Assembly (NCBI GenBank): GCA_900555335.1
Contig: USKU01000030.1
Coordinates: forward strand, 1 to 12,792
Direction: 5' to 3'
Length of the DNA: 12,792 bases
DNA from: an uncultured Atopobium sp.
GTDB lineage: Bacteria; Actinomycetota; Coriobacteriia; Coriobacteriales; Atopobiaceae
The position numbers were made by a program, and so were the translations under genes. Positions 1-7,708 of the stretch are shown here, in pieces; position 1 is the stretch's first letter; each line of letters opens with the position of its first letter. The notes beneath the pieces are model-generated. The model saw only the letters and a list, made by a program, of their open reading frames with translations, did no database searches and was not told the DNA's origin.

Positions 1-495
1 GATGAAAGAATTTCTTTACAAACGATGCTTGTGGATGTTGCTGGATCAAAAAATCCTGAATATGCCGAGAAACTCAATCTTGTTGATCACATTAAATACG
101 AGGGTCTTACCCCAGGAGAAGAGTACGAAATTACCGGAGAGCTCTATGAAACAAAACAGCTCCAAGAAGGTACAGCGGAACCCATCGCTCGAGGAACTGT
201 CCGCTTCAAAGCTCCTACCTCATCGGGAGAAGCTGCGGTTCCTTTTTCTGTAAGGACTGCCTCACTGGAGGGCAAAGAAATTACCGCCTACGAAACCATC
301 TCAAAAGATGGTGAGAAAGTTGCTTCGCACACCGACAGTCACTCTAAAGCACAAACTATTCGTGTGACGCCTAAGCCCCATCTTCCTGGAACAGCAGATA
401 ATACCTACGCAGTTCCCCTTTTACTCGCCTTGGCAGGATCGGCACTTATTGGATGTGTCCACTTATTTGCAGTAAAAATAAGACGCTCCTTTTAG
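1..495 (+). CDS. VaFE-repeat surface-anchored protein, C-terminal part (5' end outside window)
   Basis: This is the last 164 residues of a wall-anchored surface protein; the reading frame is open to the left edge, so the start is missing. The fragment holds one VaFE-type Ig-like repeat: a strand with LQTMLVD (residues 6-12), then DHIKYEGLTPG (29-39), and VPFSVRTASLEGKEITAYE (80-98), which corresponds to the family's 'VaFE' core. It ends with ASHTDSHSKAQT (108-119), resembling the H-x-D-x-x-D-x-x-Q motif of domains with an internal Thr-Gln ester bond. Gln118 and perhaps Thr8 would be the bond partners, though the second Asp of the motif is Ser here. A sorting signal follows: LPGTA (128-132), a hydrophobic segment (about 137-157) and a short basic tail (KIRRSF). 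LPxTA differs from the common LPxTG. The likely role is a pilin- or adhesin-like stalk. The ligand cannot be told. Family assignment is good; the ester bond is inferred. Confidence 0.82.
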   Translation, partial: DERISLQTMLVDVAGSKNPEYAEKLNLVDHIKYEGLTPGEEYEITGELYETKQLQEGTAEPIARGTVRFKAPTSSGEAAVPFSVRTASLEGKEITAYETISKDGEKVASHTDSHSKAQTIRVTPKPHLPGTADNTYAVPLLLALAGSALIGCVHLFAVKIRRSF

Positions 496-522
496 TTGAG
501 CAACCTTGTCTTAGCGCTAAAA

Positions 523-552
523 AAGAAAGGGCGGAAATCTCTGCCCTTTCTT
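523..552. terminator. Bidirectional intrinsic terminator between VaFE gene and M28-like gene
   Basis: AAGAAAGGGC (523-532) pairs perfectly with GCCCTTTCTT (543-552) around a 10-base loop. Read on the plus strand, the right arm ends in TTTCTT. Read on the minus strand, the stem is followed by a short T run ending near 517. It lies 27 bases after the VaFE stop and 31 bases before the end of the convergent M28-like gene, so it can serve both. Confidence 0.75.
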
Positions 553-583
553 AAAAACTTACTCTAGCTAGTGACTTGTTCGT

Positions 584-2509
584 TTATGAGCGTCTAATAA
601 GCTCAGTAACAAGAGCTGCAGCATCGGCACACTGACCAGCGTTAACGTTCTCGCGAACATCAGCAGCGGTACGGCTAAGTGCAGGCAGTCCATCCTCATT
701 TAAGCCCATTAAGGTAACGGAACGAACTGAATTCTGCATTGCAGGAGTTGCGTCAGTGGTTCCCCAATCAAATGCGCTCTGCTCAACATCGATATGAAGA
801 TCAGTTGCAATAGTAGAAAGGAGTCGAGTCATTCTACGGTCAGCGCGGCGAACGTTGCCAATTCCCTCATTCTTAAGGATGGAGAGTGAACCAGCACCAA
901 CGCAGTCAAGGTTAATCAGGAAAGCACCGCGAATATCAGTTCTGTGCTTTGCGAGGAACTCCCTCATGCCTGCGTGATCAAAGTCAGATGCTCCAAGCGC
1001 AACAAACCAAATGTCATGTGCAATGAGTTCGTCATCAGAGAGAGACAGAACGGCATTACGAAGATCATCCTCAGAGACAACAGATGCATCCTCAGAGTCA
1101 GTATCTTCACGATTCTCTGCAGATGGAGCTGCTCCGCCCTTCCAATCATCTGATGGTCCGTCGTTACGACCAAAGAGTCTAAAGGAGCGACGCTTTGCCT
1201 CAGGAGTCTTTGCGTCCTGTGCCTCTGTGAGACCCTCATCAGCCGAAATGGTGTCAAATGGGCTCTCTGCGTCTTCTGCCTCTGGAGAAGGTGCAGATGT
1301 TGGAGCTGGAACATAGTGAGGAGCTGGCTCGGAAGACGGAGCTAGTGGATCAACGGCGTCACCAGAAGGATCAGGAAGATCAAAGAGGGATGCGCGGCGA
1401 GCAAAATCATTCTTAGCGTGCAGCTCATGTGCAGTTTCAGGCTGAACTAGCGTTGCATTTGCGTCTGCAGACTCGTGAACCTGCTTCATAGTTGCATTGA
1501 GCTCATCGTCAACAGAATCATACACAACGGTGTTGTCAGCAGAAGCATCCTCAGTCTGCTCTTCTTCTGTTGTTGCATTTACAGCCTCTGCAACATCCTC
1601 GAGAGATGCAGTCTGGCTTGCGCCAGTAGTGTCATAAGCAACGTAGCTTACTTCGCAATCCTCAGGAAGAATGCCCAGTGAATTAAGGACTTCCTCGCCG
1701 TGGCGGACGCCTTCCACCTCATCAGGCTCTGGGATAAGTGCAGCTGCATCTCCTGCAAAATGATGAACAACCTCGGGTCGATGACCAGTAGGACGGACAT
1801 TCTCGAGAATACCAAGAAGTGCTGCAACTGAAGACTTGTTGTTGTTTGCGCCAATAGTGCAAGGTGCAAAACGCTCTGCAATAGTTGCGACAGAAAGAGC
1901 AACAAGTGGAAGAGCTGCAAGAATACCAACAATCCAAAAAAGAACACGAACTGGATCAGGAAGGAAACGAAGAATCTGAACAAACGTAGCAACAAACACG
2001 GCAACTACACACCAACGCGCATACCTCTGTACAAGTGGTACGTACTTTGCTACAGGAGACTCAACAAGGAAGTTTGTATGTGGAGAGTCATAGTGAGCAA
2101 CAATTACGATTGGACGATTGCCTTTTGCGACAAGCTCACCAGTGGCTTCGTGTTTAGCAACAACGTTCTGGCTTCTAATAGAAGATCCAAATGAACCCAG
2201 AATGTCATTACCAAAATACTTGAGACACGTAAGTGCGCCAAAACCAGCGACAAGCAGAACGCCAAAAGCAATGAGTGCTGCATTACCAGTGCCTGCAAAA
2301 ATAACGCCAATGAAGAGGAGGATTAGATAGATTGAGTAGCCAAGACTCTTAATAGACTTAGCGTCAAATTCTTCAATGGTTGCCTCAAGCCCGTGAAGTT
2401 TCATTTCTTCAGCAATGGTTTGAGCAGCCTGAAGCTCCTCTTGGCTACCGGCAGGAGCAATATCAATCTGCTCGTCTAGATAGTCAACATAGTCATGTGT
2501 GATGGCCAT
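584..2509 (-). CDS. Membrane-embedded M28-family peptidase-like protein with degenerate active site
   Basis: This 641-residue protein has an M28 (aminopeptidase Y/Ap1-like) fold split by inserts. Numbered from the chosen start, four hydrophobic segments lie at about 56-74, 76-95, 164-184 and 187-209. The first metal motif AHYDSPH (His139, Asp141) sits between the two membrane pairs. GANNNKSS (221-228) has Asn223 where the family has the bridging Asp. A long acidic, Pro/Ala/Ser-rich stretch (about 255-487) follows and looks disordered. GASDFDHAGM then has Ser508-Asp509 in place of the catalytic Glu-Glu, NLD (Asp535) is kept, and SRTAAD has Arg613 in place of the final His. So only two of five usual ligands remain and peptidase activity is doubtful. 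The start at 2509 has AAGGA six bases upstream; an in-frame ATG at 2548 has no ribosome-binding site. It is transcribed divergently from the WYL operon. The function is unknown. Confidence 0.75.
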   Translation of the reverse strand: MAITHDYVDYLDEQIDIAPAGSQEELQAAQTIAEEMKLHGLEATIEEFDAKSIKSLGYSIYLILLFIGVIFAGTGNAALIAFGVLLVAGFGALTCLKYFGNDILGSFGSSIRSQNVVAKHEATGELVAKGNRPIVIVAHYDSPHTNFLVESPVAKYVPLVQRYARWCVVAVFVATFVQILRFLPDPVRVLFWIVGILAALPLVALSVATIAERFAPCTIGANNNKSSVAALLGILENVRPTGHRPEVVHHFAGDAAALIPEPDEVEGVRHGEEVLNSLGILPEDCEVSYVAYDTTGASQTASLEDVAEAVNATTEEEQTEDASADNTVVYDSVDDELNATMKQVHESADANATLVQPETAHELHAKNDFARRASLFDLPDPSGDAVDPLAPSSEPAPHYVPAPTSAPSPEAEDAESPFDTISADEGLTEAQDAKTPEAKRRSFRLFGRNDGPSDDWKGGAAPSAENREDTDSEDASVVSEDDLRNAVLSLSDDELIAHDIWFVALGASDFDHAGMREFLAKHRTDIRGAFLINLDCVGAGSLSILKNEGIGNVRRADRRMTRLLSTIATDLHIDVEQSAFDWGTTDATPAMQNSVRSVTLMGLNEDGLPALSRTAADVRENVNAGQCADAAALVTELIRRS

Positions 2510-2698
2510 ACTACGTCCTTCGTTGGCATGTCTTCTGACAGGTTTCATATATACGTCATTAGTATACGTCTTATATCGAAATATAGCGGTTAAAGTGTAT
2601 TTTTACGTCCAAATTTAGAAATTCTGCACTAAATATCAAAAACTTTCGTATATGTTTAGAGAGATTTGAGTTCAACTAGCAAAAAGCGGGAGGTGGAT
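2510..2698. promoter_or_regulatory. Divergent promoter region with four TACGTC repeats
   Basis: This AT-rich gap separates the M28-like gene (-) from the WYL operon (+). TACGTC occurs on the plus strand at 2512-2517, 2552-2557, 2565-2570 and 2604-2609, with start-to-start distances of 40, 13 and 39. The middle two extend to TATACGTC. The first copy overlaps the ribosome-binding site of the M28-like gene, so its sequence may be explained that way. A minus-strand -10-like TATACT lies at 2566-2561, without a convincing -35 box. The repeats could be operators for the adjacent WYL regulators; that is inference. Confidence 0.45.
2688..2693 (+). promoter_or_regulatory. Ribosome-binding site fixing the start of the first WYL gene
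   Basis: GGGAGG lies five bases before the ATG at 2699. It favours that ATG over the in-frame TTG at 2666, which has no such site upstream. Confidence 0.8.
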
Positions 2699-3679
2699 AT
2701 GGCTCCAAACAATCAAACTCTAGGTAATAATGAACTTGGTGCCTGGAGGATTTTCTCGCTATTTATGCTGCTAATTCAAAAGGGACCTCTACCCTCGGCA
2801 GAAATATATGCAGCGATTTACTCAGATTTATCTACCGATTCTGCTTTAAGAACTTTTTCAAGAGATCGCACTGTTTTGAAACAGCTTGGATTTGCAATTA
2901 CAGAGGTAAAAACGGGAAAAGAAAAGTCATTCTATCTTTCGGACTCGAATTTCTTTGATTCCTCGTACGACTTAAGCCCTGAAGATGCCAATCAGCTGCT
3001 TGTAATTTGCAGTGCGATTCTCACTGATACAACTTTTGTGTACCAAGAGAAATTGAGAAACGCGCTCTCTAAAATTGTGGGTAACTTTTATTCCTCGGAC
3101 TCAGGCAAACCAGACAGCCAAAAACTCAATGCTTCTTCCCAGAGCAAAGTCTTTCCTGTTCTATACGAATCTCTCAGCTCTAAACAACTGGTAAACATCA
3201 CCTACACAAATTCACAGGACCTGGTTAAACAAAAAGATTTGGGCGTACTGGATTTCTTTGTTTCACAGGGACTTCTATACTTTGTGGCCCAAGATTTTTC
3301 ATCCAGTACTGAAGCCACTTCCATCAAAACTTTTCGCGTTGACCGTGTTTTAGATGCCGCGATTCTTAAAAATGAGTCCTTCTCCATACCAGAAGAGTTT
3401 GATTCAAAAGACTATAAACTCCTTGATTTCCAGCTCGGATTGCAAGCAGACACGCTTACCGCGTTTGTCCCCAAAAATATACTCGCTGCTTTTGAACATT
3501 TCTCGCAAGGTCAAGGGGATGTTGAGCTCCTCTCTAATGGCGCTTTGTGGACCGTTGCTTACGCTCATGAAGACACCGCTTTGTCTTGGATTCTTGCTCA
3601 TGGATTAATTCCAAGGTCTCCAGAGTCTCTTCTCGCAAAGTGGAAAGGGTCTTTAAGCGAGGTTGCCAATGGCTGTTAA
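2699..3679 (+). CDS. WYL-domain transcriptional regulator (PafB/PafC-like), first of a tandem pair
   Basis: This 326-residue cytoplasmic regulator has three parts. An N-terminal winged helix-turn-helix spans about residues 14-80, with the DeoR-like pattern RTFSRDRTVLKQLGF (51-65). A WYL domain spans about 150-230, with LLYFVA (191-196) at the usual W-Y-L position and FRVDRV (212-217), the conserved arginine motif thought to bind a ligand or nucleic acid. A C-terminal extension spans about 245-320. Length and layout fit the actinobacterial PafB/PafC family, whose pair activates DNA-damage genes in mycobacteria; that role is not shown here. The start is ATG 2699, preceded by a strong ribosome-binding site. 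The next gene overlaps its end by 11 bases, so the two are almost certainly co-transcribed and probably act together as a heterodimer. The WYL family call is solid; the PafB-like assignment is inference. Confidence 0.85.
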   Translation: MAPNNQTLGNNELGAWRIFSLFMLLIQKGPLPSAEIYAAIYSDLSTDSALRTFSRDRTVLKQLGFAITEVKTGKEKSFYLSDSNFFDSSYDLSPEDANQLLVICSAILTDTTFVYQEKLRNALSKIVGNFYSSDSGKPDSQKLNASSQSKVFPVLYESLSSKQLVNITYTNSQDLVKQKDLGVLDFFVSQGLLYFVAQDFSSSTEATSIKTFRVDRVLDAAILKNESFSIPEEFDSKDYKLLDFQLGLQADTLTAFVPKNILAAFEHFSQGQGDVELLSNGALWTVAYAHEDTALSWILAHGLIPRSPESLLAKWKGSLSEVANGC

Positions 3680-4655
3680 AAACACCTCTTTTGGAAGAAA
3701 AAACATATCGTCAGCTGTCTATAAGCTCATACTGCTTGCTTCTGCATTGAGGGAGTCTTTTGACGCAGTTGAGCTAAGCGCGGTTCAGTCACGATTTGCC
3801 ATCTCCTCTGAAGAGGCTGCTATTCTGATGGAGCTTTTGCAGCTCACGGACGAGAATGGCTATCTTCCCCTCCCCCTTACGGGAGACCAAGATACTCTGA
3901 CACTTGTTGGAGAGTCTCCCTTTACTGCTCGCAGGCTTGTCTTAACGGATGAAGAAACCTTGGCACTTAAAGAGGCTTTTACCGCTCTCGCTTTGCCCCA
4001 AGAAAGTGTATTTTGGAGCCTCTTGAAGCCTCCATATACAAAAAGCTCTTCACCGGACGGGTCTTCGGTCTCTCTTGTCTCCAAAAGTCACTCTAAAGAA
4101 GTAGATGCGTTCCTCACCTGCTCAAATGCAATTGCAGAATCACAAGTTATTTCATTCGACTATCGCTCTGAGGCGTCTGTTGCAGAAGCTCGCGGTGATA
4201 GAGATACTGCAATTAGCCAGAGAGAGGTTCTTCCCTATAAGCTGTCATACGGAGAAAATGGGTGGCTTCTCGAGGGGGTTGATTTAAACCTAGAGCAGCA
4301 AAGGGTCTTTAGGGTCAATCGAATGAGCTGCATTGAAACGCAATCCGCTTCATTTGAGCACAGAAAGCTTGCGGAACGCGTGCAAGATTCTGCTATGCAA
4401 GAAAAGTCTCAGCTGGTAGAGCTTACCTTCTTTGATAAAACCGCTCTTACGCACTATTCGTGGCCGGGACTTAAAACAGTTGGAAGCCAGCGCAATGCTG
4501 TAGAAATTAAAGCAACTATCCCCTACTACGGTGGAACGTGGCTGCTACAACGGCTGCTTGCCCTTAAGGGAAAAGTAACAACCAAAGACAAGGCCGTGAT
4601 GCACGCAATGCGCACTTACGCTGCGTCTTTGCTTGCTGCAGAAGAGCAGCTCTAA
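3669..4655 (+). CDS. WYL-domain transcriptional regulator (PafB/PafC-like), second of a tandem pair
   Basis: This 328-residue protein is organised like its upstream partner. It has an N-terminal helical DNA-binding region (about 12-66), a WYL domain (about 155-225) and a C-terminal WCX-like extension (about 248-325). ISFDYRS (161-167) opens the WYL domain, GWLLEG (198-203) replaces the W-Y-L triplet with W-L-L, and FRVNRM (214-219) is the arginine motif. The helix-turn-helix is less canonical than in the first gene, as is common for the second member of PafBC-type pairs. The start chosen is ATG 3669, with GAGG six bases upstream; an in-frame TTG at 3663 would sit directly on that site. The 11-base overlap with the first gene implies translational coupling. 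It ends 24 bases from the convergent dinG-like gene with no obvious terminator between them. Confidence 0.82.
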   Translation: MAVKNTSFGRKNISSAVYKLILLASALRESFDAVELSAVQSRFAISSEEAAILMELLQLTDENGYLPLPLTGDQDTLTLVGESPFTARRLVLTDEETLALKEAFTALALPQESVFWSLLKPPYTKSSSPDGSSVSLVSKSHSKEVDAFLTCSNAIAESQVISFDYRSEASVAEARGDRDTAISQREVLPYKLSYGENGWLLEGVDLNLEQQRVFRVNRMSCIETQSASFEHRKLAERVQDSAMQEKSQLVELTFFDKTALTHYSWPGLKTVGSQRNAVEIKATIPYYGGTWLLQRLLALKGKVTTKDKAVMHAMRTYAASLLAAEEQL

Positions 4656-4679
4656 GCCAATCAGGTGATTGCAGCCCTG

Positions 4680-7600
4680 CTACGCGTCGTGTTCTTCTCG
4701 CCACTTGGCAATTTGCTCGGAGATGTCCTTTGTGCAAACACGCTGGTAGTTCTTGTTAGGCAGCGATTTTAAGAACGAACTGCCATATCGCTTGGACACT
4801 AGTCTGGAATCGGCAAGCACCAAAACGCCCTTATCCTCAGCGCTTCTAATAAGGCGACCAGCAGCTTGCTTTGTTGCAATTACCGCCTCTGGCAGAGAAT
4901 AACGCCACCACGCACGATCTTCTCGCGCTTCACGCTCTTTGACCAGCGGTTCATTAGGGCTTGCAAACGGAAGCTTAGGAATTACTACGCACCTAAGCGT
5001 GTCTCCCGCAGCATCAAAGCCTTCCCAGAACGATTTAAGAGCAAACAGCGAGAGGTTCTTTTCGGCTAGGAACTTTTCACGAACACGTCGAGCAGAAGAA
5101 GAGCGCTCCTGGCAGGCAAGATTAAGGCCCTGCTCACTCAAGCGTGGCTCCAACGCTTCATAGAGGCGCTCCATATCGCGTCTGTTGGTAAAGAGCGTCA
5201 GCACTGAGCCGCCCATCTGAACATGAACGTCGTATAGCAGCTTTTCCAGAGCGTCTAGGTAACCTGGATCAGTTGGTGCAGGCATGTCTTCGGCCACAAA
5301 GACAGCCATATGATTCTCGTAGTCAAAGCTTGACTCTAAGTGCAGACTCTTGTGTTCAAAGGCGCCTCTATCCAGGCCAACAGCGTGCTCAAAATGCGAG
5401 AAATCATCTCCAACGGCAATGGTCGCCGAAGTAAACACAACGGAATGCGTCTCCGGCAGCCACTTCTCTGCCAGCTCTGCACCAATATCAAGCTTCTCGG
5501 CCACAAGAGCCTCAGAGCCAATATCACGCTTCAGTCGAGTCAACTTTGCCGAATAGACGTAACTCTTGTCTGTTCCCTCGCAAATGAGCTTCAGAGACTG
5601 CAGAAGGGTGCTCAAGAACACCCCCGCCTCGCTCAAGTTGCTTGCAAGGTTTGGAGCTGATGCAATGAGCGCCTCGGTGGTTTTTCCTATACGAAGCGCC
5701 GCTTCTTCAAGAGCAGAAAGAGCAACGGAAGCGGTCTCCAAGACCTCTTTCCATTCCTCTGTCTCTCTTACCTCATCGTTAATCCAAAGTTGAAGGGAGT
5801 TATAACCACCATCACTTTTGGCCAACGGAGCCAGCTCATGAACGGTAGCCATAAGGCTGCCCATTGCTGCCATGGCTCGCTGAACTGCGGCGGCAGAGCG
5901 CGTGAGAAGCCCCGTGAGCAGCGTAGAGTCCTCAAGGTTGGCAGCGCCCACCATAGCGGCGTGGATAGCGCCAGACTTGATGCCTCCGAGCAGCTCAAAG
6001 CCGTTTCGCATCTCTTTGGCAGAGATTTCTACTGCCCACTGACGGCGAGCTTCAGCTTCAAAACCATGAGCCTCATCGATTACCCAATGCCTGATAGGAG
6101 GCAGAATTTTACCGTCAGCAGTAACGTTTCTCAGCAACAGAGAGTGATTGGTTACCACAACATCCGAAGATCCCGCACGTTTACGAGCTCCATGAACAAA
6201 GCACTCATGAGGGTAATACGGGCACTTGGAGCGCAGGCACTCCGCTGCTTTGATAGTTACCATCTCTCGTGGAACCGAGCGCCAGCGAATCCCCAACGCA
6301 TCCAAATCGCCATCAGCCGACTGGCACGCGTAGGCATAAATCACCGCAATTGCGGTCAGCATGTCAGACGCAACGCTGTTGCTCGAGCGCCCTTCCTGGT
6401 CAAGCAGCGTCAGCGGAAGCTCCTCAAGAGCAGCCCTATCAACGCGATGCAGGCACGGATAATGCTCGTATCCTTTTAAGCTGCAGAAACTCAATCCGTT
6501 TGGCAACGCTCGTGCAAGAGCCGGAAGGTCATGAGCAACTAGCTGGTCAGTCAAGGCGTTTGTCTTTGTAGCAATGCCTACGGTAACGTCATTTTTCTGC
6601 GCAAAAAGCACCTCAGGCAGCAGGTATGCAATCGACTTGCCAATACCAGTCCCCGCCTCAAGCTCTCTATGCGAAGAAGTTACCAGCGCGTTTCTGACCT
6701 CAACGGACATGCTAACCTGCTCGCTGCGTGTCTCAAACTTGTCATACATCTGCGAGACAATGCCCGGTTTAGCAAACGCTCTGTGAATCTCATCTTTAGA
6801 AATAGGCAGCATAGCAGGCGTCTCTGGGTCGTCCGCATCCCTTCTCGCCTTTGCTTTTATGTCGGCAACAAGCTGGCTGCGAATATCCTTGAGCGAGAAA
6901 AACGTGCCGGAGATCTCTGCATCTGCAAGTTCGGCACCTGTTGCAACTTTCTTTGCGACACCACGCTGAACTGCTTCTTCTTCCTTCATTTGCGACAAAT
7001 ACGAGAAGATTGGCCTAAACGTCCACTCCACTCCGTCGTGCATTGACGCCAGTTTGGCGAGAAGACCGCGGGGCAGATTCATAAGTCCCAAAAGCAAGAT
7101 GCGCCACATGCCACAAAGAGCATCTACGTCGTCACTTGCGCGGTGCGTAACCTTCATGGTGCCAAACGCTTCTGCCATGCTGGAAAGCTTGTGTGAAGAA
7201 AGTCGAGGTAGCGCTATGCGTGAGAGCGACAGCGTATCAATCCAGGTATCAGAAACCGAAGTTCCACCAGGTACCCGTTCAATAAAGGTACGGTCAAAGG
7301 TAGCGTTATGTGCCAGAACTGGAAGTCCACCAACAAACTCTGCGAGGGCAGCAACAGCTTCTTTTGCGCTTGGTGCGCCTTTAACGTCTTCGTCAGTAAT
7401 TGAGGTCAGGGCTGTAATTTCTTCAGGAATTGGACACCCCGGGTCAACAAAGGTCTGAAAGCGCTCCACAATCTCTCTACCGCTCAATTTAGCAGCAGAA
7501 ATCTCAATAAGAGAGCATTTCTTAAAGGACAGACCTGTTGTCTCGGTATCCAAAACAACAATGTCGTCCTCTAAGACATCAAACGACTCATGCTCCGCCC

Positions 7601-7697
7601 TCTCTGCAAGCTCCAAATATTTTTTACGAACTGCAGAGGGGGTACCGGGAAGAATGAGTTCTTCTAGTTTTTGCGTAGCGCTTTTAGTGCTGGTCAT
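4680..7697 (-). CDS. dinG: DinG-family helicase with N-terminal DEDDh 3'-5' exonuclease domain
   Basis: This 1005-residue fusion begins with a DnaQ-like exonuclease: DTETTG (50-55, Asp50 and Glu52), HNATFD (130-135, Asp135) and His185 with Asp190 complete a DEDDh site. The rest is a superfamily 2, XPD/DinG-type helicase: Walker A AGTGIGKS (348-355), DEAH (541-544), TSAT (756-759), SFWEGFD (889-895) and QAAGRLIR (944-951). Cys415, Cys487, Cys492 and Cys499 lie between Walker A and DEAH, where XPD and E. coli DinG bind a 4Fe-4S cluster. Such enzymes unwind forked DNA, D-loops or R-loops; the exonuclease would trim 3' ends. It follows ddl after an 11-base gap and is probably co-transcribed with it. 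The ribosome-binding site is weak (TAGGTT just before the ATG). Firmicute DinG proteins share the exonuclease fusion but generally lack the cluster cysteines. No LexA-like site was seen upstream. Confidence 0.9.
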   Translation of the reverse strand: MTSTKSATQKLEELILPGTPSAVRKKYLELAERAEHESFDVLEDDIVVLDTETTGLSFKKCSLIEISAAKLSGREIVERFQTFVDPGCPIPEEITALTSITDEDVKGAPSAKEAVAALAEFVGGLPVLAHNATFDRTFIERVPGGTSVSDTWIDTLSLSRIALPRLSSHKLSSMAEAFGTMKVTHRASDDVDALCGMWRILLLGLMNLPRGLLAKLASMHDGVEWTFRPIFSYLSQMKEEEAVQRGVAKKVATGAELADAEISGTFFSLKDIRSQLVADIKAKARRDADDPETPAMLPISKDEIHRAFAKPGIVSQMYDKFETRSEQVSMSVEVRNALVTSSHRELEAGTGIGKSIAYLLPEVLFAQKNDVTVGIATKTNALTDQLVAHDLPALARALPNGLSFCSLKGYEHYPCLHRVDRAALEELPLTLLDQEGRSSNSVASDMLTAIAVIYAYACQSADGDLDALGIRWRSVPREMVTIKAAECLRSKCPYYPHECFVHGARKRAGSSDVVVTNHSLLLRNVTADGKILPPIRHWVIDEAHGFEAEARRQWAVEISAKEMRNGFELLGGIKSGAIHAAMVGAANLEDSTLLTGLLTRSAAAVQRAMAAMGSLMATVHELAPLAKSDGGYNSLQLWINDEVRETEEWKEVLETASVALSALEEAALRIGKTTEALIASAPNLASNLSEAGVFLSTLLQSLKLICEGTDKSYVYSAKLTRLKRDIGSEALVAEKLDIGAELAEKWLPETHSVVFTSATIAVGDDFSHFEHAVGLDRGAFEHKSLHLESSFDYENHMAVFVAEDMPAPTDPGYLDALEKLLYDVHVQMGGSVLTLFTNRRDMERLYEALEPRLSEQGLNLACQERSSSARRVREKFLAEKNLSLFALKSFWEGFDAAGDTLRCVVIPKLPFASPNEPLVKEREAREDRAWWRYSLPEAVIATKQAAGRLIRSAEDKGVLVLADSRLVSKRYGSSFLKSLPNKNYQRVCTKDISEQIAKWREEHDA

Positions 7698-7708
7698 AAC
7701 CTACAAAT

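Noticed and set aside
1648..2004. Hydrophobic 118-codon frame inside the M28-like gene
   Set aside because: It is on the same strand in a shifted frame; the hydrophobic Leu/Phe bias comes from reading Glu/Asp/Ala/Ser-rich codons out of frame. No start signal.
2510..2548. Longer M28-like protein starting at 2548
   Set aside because: That ATG has no ribosome-binding site, while the ATG at 2509 has AAGGA six bases upstream, and conserved sequence begins only after it.
4656..4679. Terminator between the WYL operon and the dinG-like gene
   Set aside because: CAATCA-GG-TGATTG is present, but a two-base loop and no T run on either side make an intrinsic terminator unlikely.
5790..6479. 229-codon plus-strand frame opposite the dinG-like gene
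   Set aside because: It lies wholly antisense to a gene with intact exonuclease and helicase motifs, and its translation shows no recognisable domain.
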